From Balneolaceae bacterium (GTDB lineage Bacteria > Bacteroidota > Rhodothermia > Balneolales > Balneolaceae): a stretch of 64,000 bases of DNA. The DNA is taken from positions 124,001 through 188,000 of the forward strand of contig JAXHMK010000022.1 of the NCBI GenBank assembly GCA_034521495.1. The letters are read 5' to 3'. The notes beneath the pieces are model-generated. The model saw only the letters and a list, made by a program, of their open reading frames with translations, was not told the origin of the DNA and did not search any database. Shown here one piece after another: positions 9,542 through 17,824 of the stretch. Both the position numbers and the translations under genes were made by a program. The number at the start of each line of letters is the position of its first letter. The stretch's first letter is position 1.

Positions 9542-9757
9542 TTAAACCTTACAGGGCTTTCCTTCTTTAAAGCCGAGATCGAATTGTCTGATAATTTTCC
9601 CTGCAAGGCACCAGCCTGTAAAGGTTGACTGCATCAAATTGAGGCCTACAAATAAGGTGAGCAGAAGCCAGTAAGGAGATACAAAATGCGCCAGTGTTAA
9701 ACTTAACGTAACCATAAAGCCTGCAAAAAAACGTATTGTACGTGAGTATTTGTCCAT
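9542..9757 (-). CDS. DUF2892 membrane protein (YgaP transmembrane domain type)
   Basis: A 71-residue protein with two membrane helices (about 8-26 and 29-48) and the DUF2892 pattern NLMQSTFTGWCLAGKIIRQFDLG. In other bacteria this domain is fused to a rhodanese (YgaP) or encoded beside rhodanese and sulfur-oxidation genes. Here the rhodanese is instead fused to the ArsR regulator upstream, so the two halves of a YgaP-like pair occur in one operon. The conserved Cys in FTGWC is present. Confidence 0.8.
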   Translation of the reverse strand: MDKYSRTIRFFAGFMVTLSLTLAHFVSPYWLLLTLFVGLNLMQSTFTGWCLAGKIIRQFDLGFKEGKPCKV

Positions 9758-9808
9758 AATTTTATATAGGTGATTGATTTAAATTTTTAATCCTAAGTGG
9801 TTTAATTC

Positions 9809-9961
9809 CCCGACCCTCTGGGTCGGAAAAAGACTAAATTCCCCCTTCGAAGGGGGAAAGCGAGCGGAGTGAGCTGGGGGATGACTATCTGCGTTTTGAA
9901 TTGACAAAGTCTTGGTTCTGAAGCATAAATGATCATCCCCCATTGCCCCCTTCAAAGGGGG
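9809..9961. repeat. Nested palindromic intergenic repeat
   Basis: Between the regulator and the DUF2892 gene lie two near-identical self-complementary units, CCCCCTTCGAAGGGGG at 9841-9856 and CCCCCTTCAAAGGGGG at 9946-9961. Inside them is a second inverted pair (TGGGGGATGAC near 9875-9885 and GATCATCCCCCA at 9931-9942). A further small hairpin CCGACCCTCTGGGTCGG starts near 9810. It could act as an attenuator within the operon or be an inserted repeat; translated frames across it are not credible genes. Confidence 0.6.
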
Positions 9962-10041
9962 ACACTTCACAATAAGTGCATAAATTGTTAAAAAAATTTG
10001 GATTATAAGTTGATACATCGTGGGCTTTGCCCCGAGGTAGT

Positions 10042-10713
10042 TCATTCTTTTTCGACAGGAAGATCTCTGGCTTCCCAATCGGGATAGCCGTTTTCAAGCC
10101 GAGAGGCCTGGAATCCTTTCTGATTTAGCATCTCCACGGCTTCATCGGCAAGCATGCAAAAAGGGCCTCTGCAATAAGCCACTATCTGTTTATTCTTGTC
10201 GAGATCCTTCATGTTTTTATTGAGCATATCTTTAGGAAAACAGATTGCATTGCGGATATGTCCTTTCTCATATTCTTCTTCAGGGCGTACATCAATGATC
10301 ATGATCTCCTCATCCTCCATTTTCTCCATGAGATCATCAGTGGAGATCGTTTGCATACCTTCCATGTTATTTCTGAAGTCATCGATTAAATGGGCAATCT
10401 CTGCATTTTGTGAGATTGAAAGACGGCGAAGAGAACACCAGGTATTAAACACAAGACTATTCGCCAACTGATAGTAGCTGTATTTTCCTTTTCGTTCTGT
10501 GGCTACCAATTTGGCATTTTTCAATACCTGGAGATGCTGGGAGGCATTGGCTACAGACAGGTTAGTATGATCTGCAATATACTCAACAGAGCAACTGCCC
10601 TGGGCCAGCAGATCCAAAATTTCCAGGCGATTTGGATTTCCCAAAGCCTTGGTCACATCGCTCATCTCTTTGTAAAGTGATTTCTTAAAATTGTTTAGAT
10701 CCATTGCTTTCAT
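10042..10713 (-). CDS. ArsR-family regulator fused to a rhodanese domain
   Basis: A 223-residue regulator (ATG at 10713 chosen; a TTG start at 10749 would place the start inside the palindromic operator). Residues about 12-100 form a winged helix-turn-helix: LGNPNRLEILDLLAQG, then LSVANASQHLQVLKNAKLV as the recognition region. Residues about 118-220 form a rhodanese domain with IIDVRPEEEYEKGHI and an active-site loop C181-RGPF-C186. C41 and C93 lie near the positions used by persulfide sensors such as SqrR/BigR, so reactive-sulfur sensing is plausible but is inference. It most likely represses its own RND operon through the palindrome just upstream. Confidence 0.88.
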   Translation of the reverse strand: MKAMDLNNFKKSLYKEMSDVTKALGNPNRLEILDLLAQGSCSVEYIADHTNLSVANASQHLQVLKNAKLVATERKGKYSYYQLANSLVFNTWCSLRRLSISQNAEIAHLIDDFRNNMEGMQTISTDDLMEKMEDEEIMIIDVRPEEEYEKGHIRNAICFPKDMLNKNMKDLDKNKQIVAYCRGPFCMLADEAVEMLNQKGFQASRLENGYPDWEARDLPVEKE

Positions 10714-10742
10714 TATTTGGTTCGCATAATTATAAGGAGGTT

Positions 10743-10780
10743 CTTTCAAACATTCAATTAATCTATTGAATGTTTGAAAG
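10743..10780. promoter_or_regulatory. Palindromic operator, perfect 16-bp arms
   Basis: CTTTCAAACATTCAAT at 10743-10758 is repeated exactly as its reverse complement at 10765-10780, with a 6-base spacer. It lies 30 bases upstream of the chosen ATG of the ArsR-rhodanese gene, where an autoregulatory ArsR site is expected. The sequence is AT-rich and overlaps the probable promoter. Assignment to this regulator is inference from position and symmetry. Confidence 0.75.
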
Positions 10781-11027
10781 TAAAATTGTTCTGTGCTTTA
10801 ACTGTATAAAAAACAATCTATAAAGGGATTATTTACATCGGAAAAAAGGGTAATTATTTCTACTTAACAGTGATTTCTGTCGAAGTATTGAGCTTTGTAA
10901 AGGGTGAGTTGGAGCACGTATACCAGAAATTCAAAACAATCAGATCATTAAAAGTAGTAAGAGTATTTTATCTTAAATATTGTATATTGTTACTATCAAG
11001 TAAGAAATTCAAAGTAAGTTTATAAAC

Positions 11028-12836
11028 ATGTTCAAAAATCAGCATCTATTTCACATACCCGTCATGGGAACCGGCCACTCCATCGACACCCCGATTCGTG
11101 TCGCCCATCTGGGTATACATTCGGTTATTTCCATCGTAGATGACATGCTATGTGAGAAAATCAGGAAACATTACAGCAACGAGTTCAATCTGCCATATCA
11201 GAACATTCCACAAACCGCAGAAGATGGCCGGGCTAAACGAATTACAGCATATCTGAACACAGTAGCGGATATTGTAGAGGAGAAATTCGGGCAGGTAAGG
11301 GCGATGGATTTTTTTGAAGGCAGTGAAAAGGACCGCTATTTTATGATGCTGCCTGAGGAAAGTCCGCTACGAAAAACCTATGAATTTGTGTTGTCCCTGA
11401 AGGATGAAGAGAAAAGACAGGAGTATTATGAGGAGCTTACAACCCTGATGACACCGGGTTCCATTGATGTAAATATCATGGCGAAAGTAGATGCTCTCAG
11501 ACTGGGTAAAGATGACAAACCGATGAGCAGCGAATTTAGTGATGCAAGTGCAGCCTTACGAGGATATGCCAACAGCAAGGTATCTTCTTCACTGGTGCTT
11601 TCAGCTGGATTTAATCCCAGGTTGTATGGTTATCTTTCGGAATTCAAAGATTTCTACAGGGACAAATCAGGAGAGATCAAAAAGAAAATAATTCTGAAAG
11701 TGAGTGATTTTCGCTCAGCCCTGATCCAGGGGAAATACCTGGCGAAAAAGGGATTAGAAGTAGCCGAATTCAGGATTGAGTCCGGATTGAATTGTGGGGG
11801 ACATGCCTTCGTATCAGACGGATCTTTATTGCCGGTTTTACTGAATGAATTTCGTGAAAAACGAGACCAGCTGAAGGAGACTTTTCAGCCGATGGTCAAA
11901 AGTTTTTATGAATCACAAGGATGGCAGTATCCGGAACTGGCAGAAGAAGACATTACACCGAGAATAACTGTGCAGGGAGGAATTGGAAACCATGGTGAAA
12001 TGCGCCGCTTGATTGAAGATTACGGGATGGACGCTACCGGCTGGGGAAGTCCATTCTTGCTGGTACCAGAAGCCACCTGCGTGGATGATTTTACATCTGA
12101 TGTATTGGCTGGTGCCGGGGAGAAAGATCTTTATTTAAGCAATGTATCGCCATTAGGGGTCCCATTTAATAATGTACGGGGATCCGGTTCAGAGATCCAT
12201 ACCAGGAAATTAATTGAGAAAGGCAAACCGGGTTCCAAATGTCCGAAAGGATTTTTGGTTACCAATACGGAATTTACAGAAAACCCAATCTGTACAGCTT
12301 CATCTGAATACCAGCTTTTAAAAATTAACTCTATCCAAGAGAGTGATCTGCCAGATTCTGAAAAAGAGAATCAAAAAGAGAAGGTGGTGGAAAAAACCTG
12401 TCTCTGCACAAATCTTGGAGCCGGTTCTATGATCAGGCTTGGAATTATGAAACCATCTTATGGCCGTCAGTCGATCTGTCCCGGCCCGAATATTGCATGG
12501 TTCGACCGGGAGTATTCCCTGGATGAGATGGTGAATCATATTTACGGAAGAGGCAGATCTCTTGTGCCAAAAGAGCGCCCCCACATGTTTGCCAAAGAAT
12601 TGGTGATGTATGTGGATTATATCAGTGAACTTTCGTTATTGACAGATCCCGAAGATTCGGAGTGGAAGAAACTGGTTCGGATGAGAAAAAACCTGGAAAC
12701 AGGAATGGATCTCTGCCTGGAGATAGCCAACGGAAATTCCTATAAAGGCGAAAATCTCAACTCGTTAAAATCTACCGTGGAGGAACAGAGAAGAAGACTG
12801 GCGGATATTTTTGATGTCGAAATGGTAGAAGCCTGA
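11028..12836 (+). CDS. Conserved protein of unknown function, 602 residues, TIM-barrel-like
   Basis: I do not recognise an established function. The N-terminus (HIPVMGTGHSIDTPIRVAHLGI) and the middle (RITVQGGIGNHGEMRRLI, then GMDATGWGSPFLL) resemble FMN-dependent TIM-barrel proteins such as nitronate monooxygenases, where a GGI segment binds the flavin phosphate; this is a weak fold-level impression. Cysteines lie at 42, 256, 351, 405, 422, 458, 460, 484 and 563, with five between 405 and 484 (KCPKG, ICTAS, TCLC, ICPGPN), which could bind a metal or Fe-S cluster. No signal peptide or membrane helix is seen. It stands alone, convergent with gdhA. Confidence 0.7.
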   Translation: MFKNQHLFHIPVMGTGHSIDTPIRVAHLGIHSVISIVDDMLCEKIRKHYSNEFNLPYQNIPQTAEDGRAKRITAYLNTVADIVEEKFGQVRAMDFFEGSEKDRYFMMLPEESPLRKTYEFVLSLKDEEKRQEYYEELTTLMTPGSIDVNIMAKVDALRLGKDDKPMSSEFSDASAALRGYANSKVSSSLVLSAGFNPRLYGYLSEFKDFYRDKSGEIKKKIILKVSDFRSALIQGKYLAKKGLEVAEFRIESGLNCGGHAFVSDGSLLPVLLNEFREKRDQLKETFQPMVKSFYESQGWQYPELAEEDITPRITVQGGIGNHGEMRRLIEDYGMDATGWGSPFLLVPEATCVDDFTSDVLAGAGEKDLYLSNVSPLGVPFNNVRGSGSEIHTRKLIEKGKPGSKCPKGFLVTNTEFTENPICTASSEYQLLKINSIQESDLPDSEKENQKEKVVEKTCLCTNLGAGSMIRLGIMKPSYGRQSICPGPNIAWFDREYSLDEMVNHIYGRGRSLVPKERPHMFAKELVMYVDYISELSLLTDPEDSEWKKLVRMRKNLETGMDLCLEIANGNSYKGENLNSLKSTVEEQRRRLADIFDVEMVEA

Positions 12837-12852
12837 TTCACCGAGACTGGAC

Positions 12853-12928
12853 TCTGTCTTTAAAGACAGTATAAGAATTACTTTGTGTGGGGAATGTATC
12901 GGGAAAATATCCTTTAAGGTATTTTCCC
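12853..12928. terminator. Hairpins between convergent genes
   Basis: CTGTCTTTAAAGACAG at 12853-12868 is a perfect palindrome, and 12901-12928 forms a second hairpin with arms GGGAAAATA / TATTTTCCC. They sit between the convergent ends of the 602-residue protein gene and gdhA, where a bidirectional terminator is expected. No long U-run follows on the plus strand. Confidence 0.5.
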
Positions 12929-12943
12929 TCCTCTCTCCCCATT

Positions 12944-14392
12944 TTAAACAATTCCCTGTTGTATCATAGCATCAGCTACTTTTATGAAACCGGCCCGGTT
13001 AGCACCTTTCTTGTAATTCACATAACCAGATGTTTCCTCTAAGCCATGTTCTACACACTGTTCGTGAATATTCTGCATTATATTTTTTAAACGATTCTCC
13101 ACTTCTTCCCGGCTCCATCGGGTAAAAGATCCGTTTTGCCCCATTTCCATTCCTGATACGGCCACACCTCCGGCATTTGCTGCCTTTCCGGGACCATACA
13201 AAATCATCTCATTGAGTAATCTGTGAATGGCACCGGGTCTGCAGGGTTTATTGGCACCTTCAGCTAAACAGATTAATCCGTTTTCCACTAATTTTTCTAC
13301 ATCTTTCTCATCTACTTCATTTTGAGTAGCACACGGCAGCGCAATTTGACATTCAACTATCCAGCTTTTTTTTCCTTTGTGGTACTCCACACCGTCAAAA
13401 GCTTCGGCATATTCTTTTATTCGTCCTCGTTTTTCGTTTTTCAACTTTTTAATAAAATTCAGTTTCTCCCTGTTTAGTCCGTTTGCATCATAAATCATTC
13501 CTGACGAATCGGATAAAGTAACTACTTTGGCACCAAACTCTATAGCTTTTTCAGCGGCAAACTGTGCTACATTTCCAGACCCGGATATAGTTACCCGTTT
13601 ATTTTTGAACGAAGTTCCCCGGGTGTGCAGCATCTCCTGTACAAAATACACCAATCCATACCCGGTAGCTTCAGGTCGTAAATAGCTTCCACCCCAAGCC
13701 GGCTGCTTGCCAGTTAAGACTCCCGAAAACTCATTTTTCAATCGTTTGTACTGTCCAAATAAATAACCAATTTCTCGATTTCCCACACCAATATCGCCAG
13801 CCGGTACATCCGTTGCCGGGCCAATATGACGATATAACTCTGTCATAAACGATTGGCAAAAACGCATAACTTCTGAATCTGATTTTCCTTTAGGATCAAA
13901 ATCGGATCCACCTTTAGCTCCGCCCATATTCAGAGTAGTTAAACTATTTTTGAAGATCTGTTCAAATCCTAAAAATTTCAGTGTATCCAGGTTAACCGTA
14001 GGATGAAACCGCAAACCACCTTTGTACGGGCCAATAGCCGAATTAAACTCTACACGATATCCCCGGTTTACGTGGACTCGCCCCTCATCATCCGTCCAGG
14101 GCACGCGAAAAATCAGAACCCGTTCTGGTTCAGTAATGCGCTCAGGAATGTTCAAGTTTTTATATGCAGGATTCTTTTCTATTAAATCCCATACTGAATC
14201 CATCACGTCTTTTACTACTTCATAAAATTCATTTTCAGAAGGATTTCGTCTTTCTAAGAAGCTTAAAAAAGTATCTAATTGTTTAATACTGGTTTTACTA
14301 TTCCTGGTATTTTTTGGGAGCCCATTGTCGTGGCTATCAACCACTTGTTCAAAAGACTCTTTTTTAGTGTTTTTGGATCTTCTTTCAGGCAT
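12944..14392 (-). CDS. gdhA: NADP-specific type glutamate dehydrogenase
   Basis: A 482-residue hexameric-type glutamate dehydrogenase, which interconverts 2-oxoglutarate plus ammonium and glutamate in the cytosol. Diagnostic motifs are GPYKGGLRFHP (substrate-binding lysine), LNMGGAKGGSDFDPKG (catalytic lysine region), PAGDIGVGNREIGYLFGQY, and a Rossmann segment VTISGSGNVAQFAAEKAIE. The C-terminal NAGGVAVSGMEMGQN motif is present. It is about 35 residues longer than the E. coli enzyme because of a charged N-terminal extension (residues 1-35); an internal start is possible, but no better start with a clear ribosome site was found. Confidence 0.95.
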   Translation of the reverse strand: MPERRSKNTKKESFEQVVDSHDNGLPKNTRNSKTSIKQLDTFLSFLERRNPSENEFYEVVKDVMDSVWDLIEKNPAYKNLNIPERITEPERVLIFRVPWTDDEGRVHVNRGYRVEFNSAIGPYKGGLRFHPTVNLDTLKFLGFEQIFKNSLTTLNMGGAKGGSDFDPKGKSDSEVMRFCQSFMTELYRHIGPATDVPAGDIGVGNREIGYLFGQYKRLKNEFSGVLTGKQPAWGGSYLRPEATGYGLVYFVQEMLHTRGTSFKNKRVTISGSGNVAQFAAEKAIEFGAKVVTLSDSSGMIYDANGLNREKLNFIKKLKNEKRGRIKEYAEAFDGVEYHKGKKSWIVECQIALPCATQNEVDEKDVEKLVENGLICLAEGANKPCRPGAIHRLLNEMILYGPGKAANAGGVAVSGMEMGQNGSFTRWSREEVENRLKNIMQNIHEQCVEHGLEETSGYVNYKKGANRAGFIKVADAMIQQGIV

Positions 14393-14639
14393 GGAATTGG
14401 TTTGTCAGATAAAGGAAATAAGAATGAGCTTTTAAATTTCGAATGAAATGTTAAACAAACATTTAAGAGATTGCCCCGGTTTATTTTAGATAGCAATGAT
14501 AACAAAAAATTTGAATGATATTATGAGCTTTTCTTCCAGGTAAAATACACACTGCCCAAACTATCAATTTAAAACTATTTTAGTTGCGGTAATTGATGCA
14601 GATTCAAACTATAACCTATTACCTGTTTGTACCCAGGTT

Positions 14640-15407
14640 TTACTCAGACCCTTTGCTCTCCCTCTCCAGTTTTATCACTTTTACTTTCCATTCTTGTGGA
14701 AGAGTCATTAGATATTCCCATTTGAACGGTTCGCTATATTCTGCTTCCATCTGGTAATAAAGAGGTTTGGGATCGTGATCGTTGATAAACACAAACGCTT
14801 CGCCCGGCTTTAGCTCATTGAATGCCTCAAATACCATGTCATGTCTTTTGGCCGGAGGATAGGGACGAACATCAAACTTGTTAACTACGGTGATATCAGT
14901 TGAATCAATATCATTTTCGGCTTTTTTAGTGACGTGAATGATGATTTTATTTTTTTCCTTCTTTTTGATTTCCCAGGTGTGATCATCTTTAAATTTTTTT
15001 TGAAAGATTTGATGGATTTTATCCGGTTTTTCAGAAGCTCGGATTTCCATTTTGTCTCCCGGAAGCATCATCCCGTAGCGGTGAAAAATAGTATATTTCC
15101 AGTCTCCTGGATCGGTTTTACGCAGATCGATCAGTGTAGAGATTTTGCTGTCTTTATCAGCTTCCGAATCAGCTGTTCGTGTCACGCGAACCTTCCACTC
15201 TTCGGGATCGCGTTGAAGGTATTCCCAGTCAACAACGTCACCAAAAATGGATCGGAATTCATAAAAAAGTGGCTTCGGATCATGGTCATTAATAAATACG
15301 AAACTGTCTCCTGCCGGAAGATTTTTAAAAAGCTTAAGTAGTTTTTTATGGCGTTTTATTGGGATGAAAGAACGTACATCGAGTTCACGTTCTGTTATTT
15401 GATTCAT
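14640..15407 (-). CDS. DUF2249 repeat protein of the NO-stress cluster
   Basis: A 255-residue cytosolic protein. The first and last thirds are clear copies of the DUF2249 domain: LDVRSFIPIKRHKKLLKLF..GDSFVFINDHDPKPLFYE at about residues 10-70 and FDVRPYPPAKRHDMVFEAF..GEAFVFINDHDPKPLYYQ at about 180-245. Both end in a PEEWKV/PQEWKV motif. The middle third (LRKTDPGDWKYTIFHRYGMMLPG) is a more divergent copy. DUF2249 proteins are commonly encoded beside denitrification and nitric-oxide response genes; the biochemical role is unknown. It is the last gene of a minus-strand set after the Ric-like and SufR-like genes. Confidence 0.85.
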   Translation of the reverse strand: MNQITERELDVRSFIPIKRHKKLLKLFKNLPAGDSFVFINDHDPKPLFYEFRSIFGDVVDWEYLQRDPEEWKVRVTRTADSEADKDSKISTLIDLRKTDPGDWKYTIFHRYGMMLPGDKMEIRASEKPDKIHQIFQKKFKDDHTWEIKKKEKNKIIIHVTKKAENDIDSTDITVVNKFDVRPYPPAKRHDMVFEAFNELKPGEAFVFINDHDPKPLYYQMEAEYSEPFKWEYLMTLPQEWKVKVIKLERESKGSE

Positions 15408-15459
15408 TCTGAATTCATTTAAGTTTAAAAGAGTATTGTATCTTGTATTAGGCTAAAAT

Positions 15460-15792
15460 TTAATTTTCGGACTCTTTATTATCCCGCCAATAATTATTTG
15501 CTGCTGCCACAGTCTGAAAATGAATGGCAATAACCTGTGAACTTGCAATGAGTGCGTCTGGGTCTTTTGAGTATACATCGCGAAGCATAAACAGGACTTC
15601 TTTATTAGGTTGTGTGGTTGTAACTCCTTTTCGGGCAAGCTGAACGGCTACCTGGAATCCCTCTTCAGGTGTTTGGGTTATCAGGCTGAGTTCGGTTTCA
15701 TCCTTCTGCTCTGATTCCATTTCGGCCTGAGCGTATAAATTAGTAACTGACACCAGTAAAAAAATGGGTAAGAGTAATGATATTGTTTTCAT
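15460..15792 (-). CDS. Small exported protein of unknown function
   Basis: A 110-residue protein with an N-terminal signal peptide (hydrophobic residues 4-18, cleavage near LYAQA). The mature part is acidic and polar; no family was recognised. It lies 52 bases upstream of the DUF2249 gene and 105 bases downstream of the SufR-like regulator on the same strand, so it is probably part of the NO-stress set. An upstream motif AAAACGGTTGAT at 15854-15865 resembles one in the divergent promoter near 17386. Confidence 0.6.
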   Translation of the reverse strand: MKTISLLLPIFLLVSVTNLYAQAEMESEQKDETELSLITQTPEEGFQVAVQLARKGVTTTQPNKEVLFMLRDVYSKDPDALIASSQVIAIHFQTVAAANNYWRDNKESEN

Positions 15793-15897
15793 AGTTTTTG
15801 ATTTTTGTTAGCGGTTGGATGTAAAGTATTTCTACTTTAGAAACTCGTATCAAAAAACGGTTGATCGATCTTGTTTCTTTGTGATTATTTGTTTCTC

Positions 15898-16533
15898 TTA
15901 ATTGTTGTTCGCAGCTATACAATACGTACATGAGGAGTCCCCATCAGCAATGTAGGAGGTGCGTTCCACATCTCCCTCAAATAGCCTTCCGTAAAAATCT
16001 GCTTCAAGCCGGCAGGGCAGGCGGGTCTCTTTGACGACCTCCTGGAACGGACAGTTGCATTCCCTGATATTGATTGTACTTTGTTCTTCATCAATTGTGT
16101 ATTCCGGCATAAAACCCTCCTCTTCGAGCATTGTCGACAAAACATCCAATCGGCCTTGCCTGTCTTCGGGGGCATGTTCCTTCATCAGCCGGTCTGCTTT
16201 TTCATAGCGCTTGTCCCAAAATTCTTCAAAAAAATCCTCAATGGTAGACTCTTCCCCCTTCTTCTTCAGATAGGAGAGAAAATTCCGCATCAACGCAGAT
16301 TCTCCAGACGGATACAAACGATGTCCTTGTTTCGTCAACTGGTACTGAAGGCTTGGCCTGCCGGGGCCGGATCGTTCATATTTTCGTTCGATATACCCAT
16401 CCCGTTCAAGCTGTAAAAAATGTTCTCTTAGGGTTGTTTTTGCCAGTTCTAATTGATCGGTAACTTCATCAATAGAGAGAATCCCTTTTCTCTTCAACAG
16501 GTCTAAAATCTCTTTTTTTGATCCGGTAATCAT
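15898..16533 (-). CDS. SufR-like winged-helix regulator with C-terminal Fe-S cysteines
   Basis: A 211-residue transcription factor (ATG at 16533; an upstream frame overlapping the Ric-like gene is discounted). Residues 5-60 form a winged helix (ILDLLKRKGILSIDEVTDQLELAKTTLREHFLQLERDGYIER, then GRPSLQYQLT). The C-terminal third has C159, C161, C174, C202 and C205 in the pattern CNCPF..LPCRLEADFYGRLFEG..CTYC, which matches the SufR family, whose members carry an oxygen- or NO-sensitive Fe-S cluster. It sits between a Ric-like gene and DUF2249 and is the best candidate regulator of the island. Which Cys bind a cluster is inferred. Confidence 0.85.
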   Translation of the reverse strand: MITGSKKEILDLLKRKGILSIDEVTDQLELAKTTLREHFLQLERDGYIERKYERSGPGRPSLQYQLTKQGHRLYPSGESALMRNFLSYLKKKGEESTIEDFFEEFWDKRYEKADRLMKEHAPEDRQGRLDVLSTMLEEEGFMPEYTIDEEQSTINIRECNCPFQEVVKETRLPCRLEADFYGRLFEGDVERTSYIADGDSSCTYCIAANNN

Positions 16534-16558
16534 AATTGCCACTCTGTTTTTCACCGAT

Positions 16559-17314
16559 TTAACTGTTCTCAAGTTTAGTTTCAATTTTAGGAAGAAGTTT
16601 TTCCTGTTCAATTTTCAAGTGATCGCTTAACGTTCGGTGCAGGGATTGAAGCCGGTTGCAAAGTATTCGAAGCGTGGAACATGCACTCTCATCGAAATGG
16701 AAATCCCCGCTCATCTTTTTGATTCGTTGAAGTGATTTTTTCATCTGTTTGTGATCCTCTTTCACCACATCCATGGAGCGTTTCAGATTCTGTACATTGC
16801 CGTCTAACATCCGCTCTTTCTGTTTTTGCAACTCACCGGCAAGCGGATAAAATGTCTCCGTTTCAAATTTCTTATAGAATGAAAGGGTATTTATCAATTG
16901 AAATACATGCCATTCAGCTTCTTTTAGCCAGGGATATTGTATACCGTGAACCTGGCTTACACGTTTATAATTATTTTGAATTTGCGAGGAGAGATCTGAA
17001 ACTGTGGAGAGACTTTCAGATGTTAAATATTCAGTTATTTCTGTGATGGATGTAAAATCGGGTAACTTCTTTTTCTGTTTGGATCCATTATTCTGAATTG
17101 CAGTATTCGATGATCGATTTTTTTTAATCCAATTCAATAGTTCAGCTTCATTCCATTGTTTTTCAAAACAGACCTGGCGCAGGGTTTTTTCTGTATCTAC
17201 ATTGGGGTTCAGGCCAATCGATTGTAAAAGTTGTGGGGTATCTTCATCGGCTGAGATAATTTGATTCAGTGTAGCTTCAGGTGACAGGTTTTTTAAAGTT
17301 GTTTCAGATTTCAT
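16559..17314 (-). CDS. Ric/ScdA-like hemerythrin-domain protein
   Basis: A 251-residue protein related to the RIC (YtfE/ScdA) di-iron proteins that repair Fe-S clusters after NO damage. Residues 1-65 resemble the ScdA N-terminal domain, but its hallmark Cys-Cys motif is absent (GLNPNVDTEKTLRQVC instead of a CC-containing turn). Residues about 115-245 resemble a four-helix hemerythrin bundle with VHGIQYPWLKEAEWHVFQL, KEDHKQMKKSL and DHLKIEQEKLLPKIE, the last being the HxxxE type iron ligand pair. The linker is lysine- and asparagine-rich. It is divergent from fdxA and 25 bases upstream of the SufR-like gene. Iron binding should be tested because several ligands look shifted. Confidence 0.7.
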   Translation of the reverse strand: MKSETTLKNLSPEATLNQIISADEDTPQLLQSIGLNPNVDTEKTLRQVCFEKQWNEAELLNWIKKNRSSNTAIQNNGSKQKKKLPDFTSITEITEYLTSESLSTVSDLSSQIQNNYKRVSQVHGIQYPWLKEAEWHVFQLINTLSFYKKFETETFYPLAGELQKQKERMLDGNVQNLKRSMDVVKEDHKQMKKSLQRIKKMSGDFHFDESACSTLRILCNRLQSLHRTLSDHLKIEQEKLLPKIETKLENS

Positions 17315-17485
17315 AGCACTTAGTTTTTCAAGTAAACTCTTTCATTCACCCTTAAAGTTAATAGGTATCAAACAATAAAACAATAAAAACGGTTAATACC
17401 GATTTTAATATTGTTTTCGGTTCATGAGGTTTCTATCTTCAGGAAAGCATTAAAAAAATGATTGAGTGTAAAGGAGGAATCTCCA
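17315..17485. promoter_or_regulatory. Divergent promoter region between Ric-like gene and fdxA
   Basis: An AT-rich 171-base divergent intergenic region. It contains AAAACGGTTAAT at 17386-17397, within a short inverted repeat CGGT-TAAT-ACCG at 17390-17401. A similar AAAACGGTTGAT lies at 15854-15865 upstream of the small exported protein. This shared motif is a candidate binding site for the SufR-like regulator. A strong ribosome site AAGGAGG at 17471-17477 serves fdxA. Confidence 0.5.
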
Positions 17486-17824
17486 ATGGCATATGTAGTA
17501 ACCGAACCTTGCATTAAATGCAAATATACCAACTGTGCGGCCGTTTGCCCGGTGGATGCCTTCCGGGAAGGGCCGAATTTTCTGACAATCGATCCCTTCG
17601 ATTGTATCGATTGTGATGCCTGTGTGCCCGAATGTCCCGTGGAGGCGATCTATCCTGATGATGAAGTACCCGAAGTGTGGGAGGATTATATCGATCTGAA
17701 TGAAAAACTGGCTGAGGAGTGGGATGACCGTGTTATCAATGAAACGAAAGATCCTCTGCCTGAGGCTGACGAGTGGGCCGAAGTTGAAAACAAACATGAG
17801 CTCTTAGTTGAAGAATGGTCATAG
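17486..17824 (+). CDS. fdxA: FdxA-type seven-iron ferredoxin
   Basis: A 112-residue ferredoxin closely following the Azotobacter FdI pattern: [17 protein letters not shown] at the start, [39 protein letters not shown], then a long acidic C-terminal tail. All seven expected cluster ligands are kept (Cys 9, 12, 17, 21 group and the CIDCDAC..CP group), giving one [3Fe-4S] and one [4Fe-4S] cluster; only the non-ligand Cys after CPVD is Ala. The ATG at 17486 is preceded by AAGGAGG. FdxA is commonly induced in NO and Fe-S stress responses, and it heads the plus-strand set here. Confidence 0.93.
   Translation: MAYVVTEPCIKCKYTNCAAVCPVDAFREGPNFLTIDPFDCIDCDACVPECPVEAIYPDDEVPEVWEDYIDLNEKLAEEWDDRVINETKDPLPEADEWAEVENKHELLVEEWS

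Noticed and set aside
9779-10078. Minus-strand frame of 99 codons between the regulator and DUF2892
   Set aside because: It runs through a nested palindromic repeat and overlaps the regulator's end; no protein pattern.
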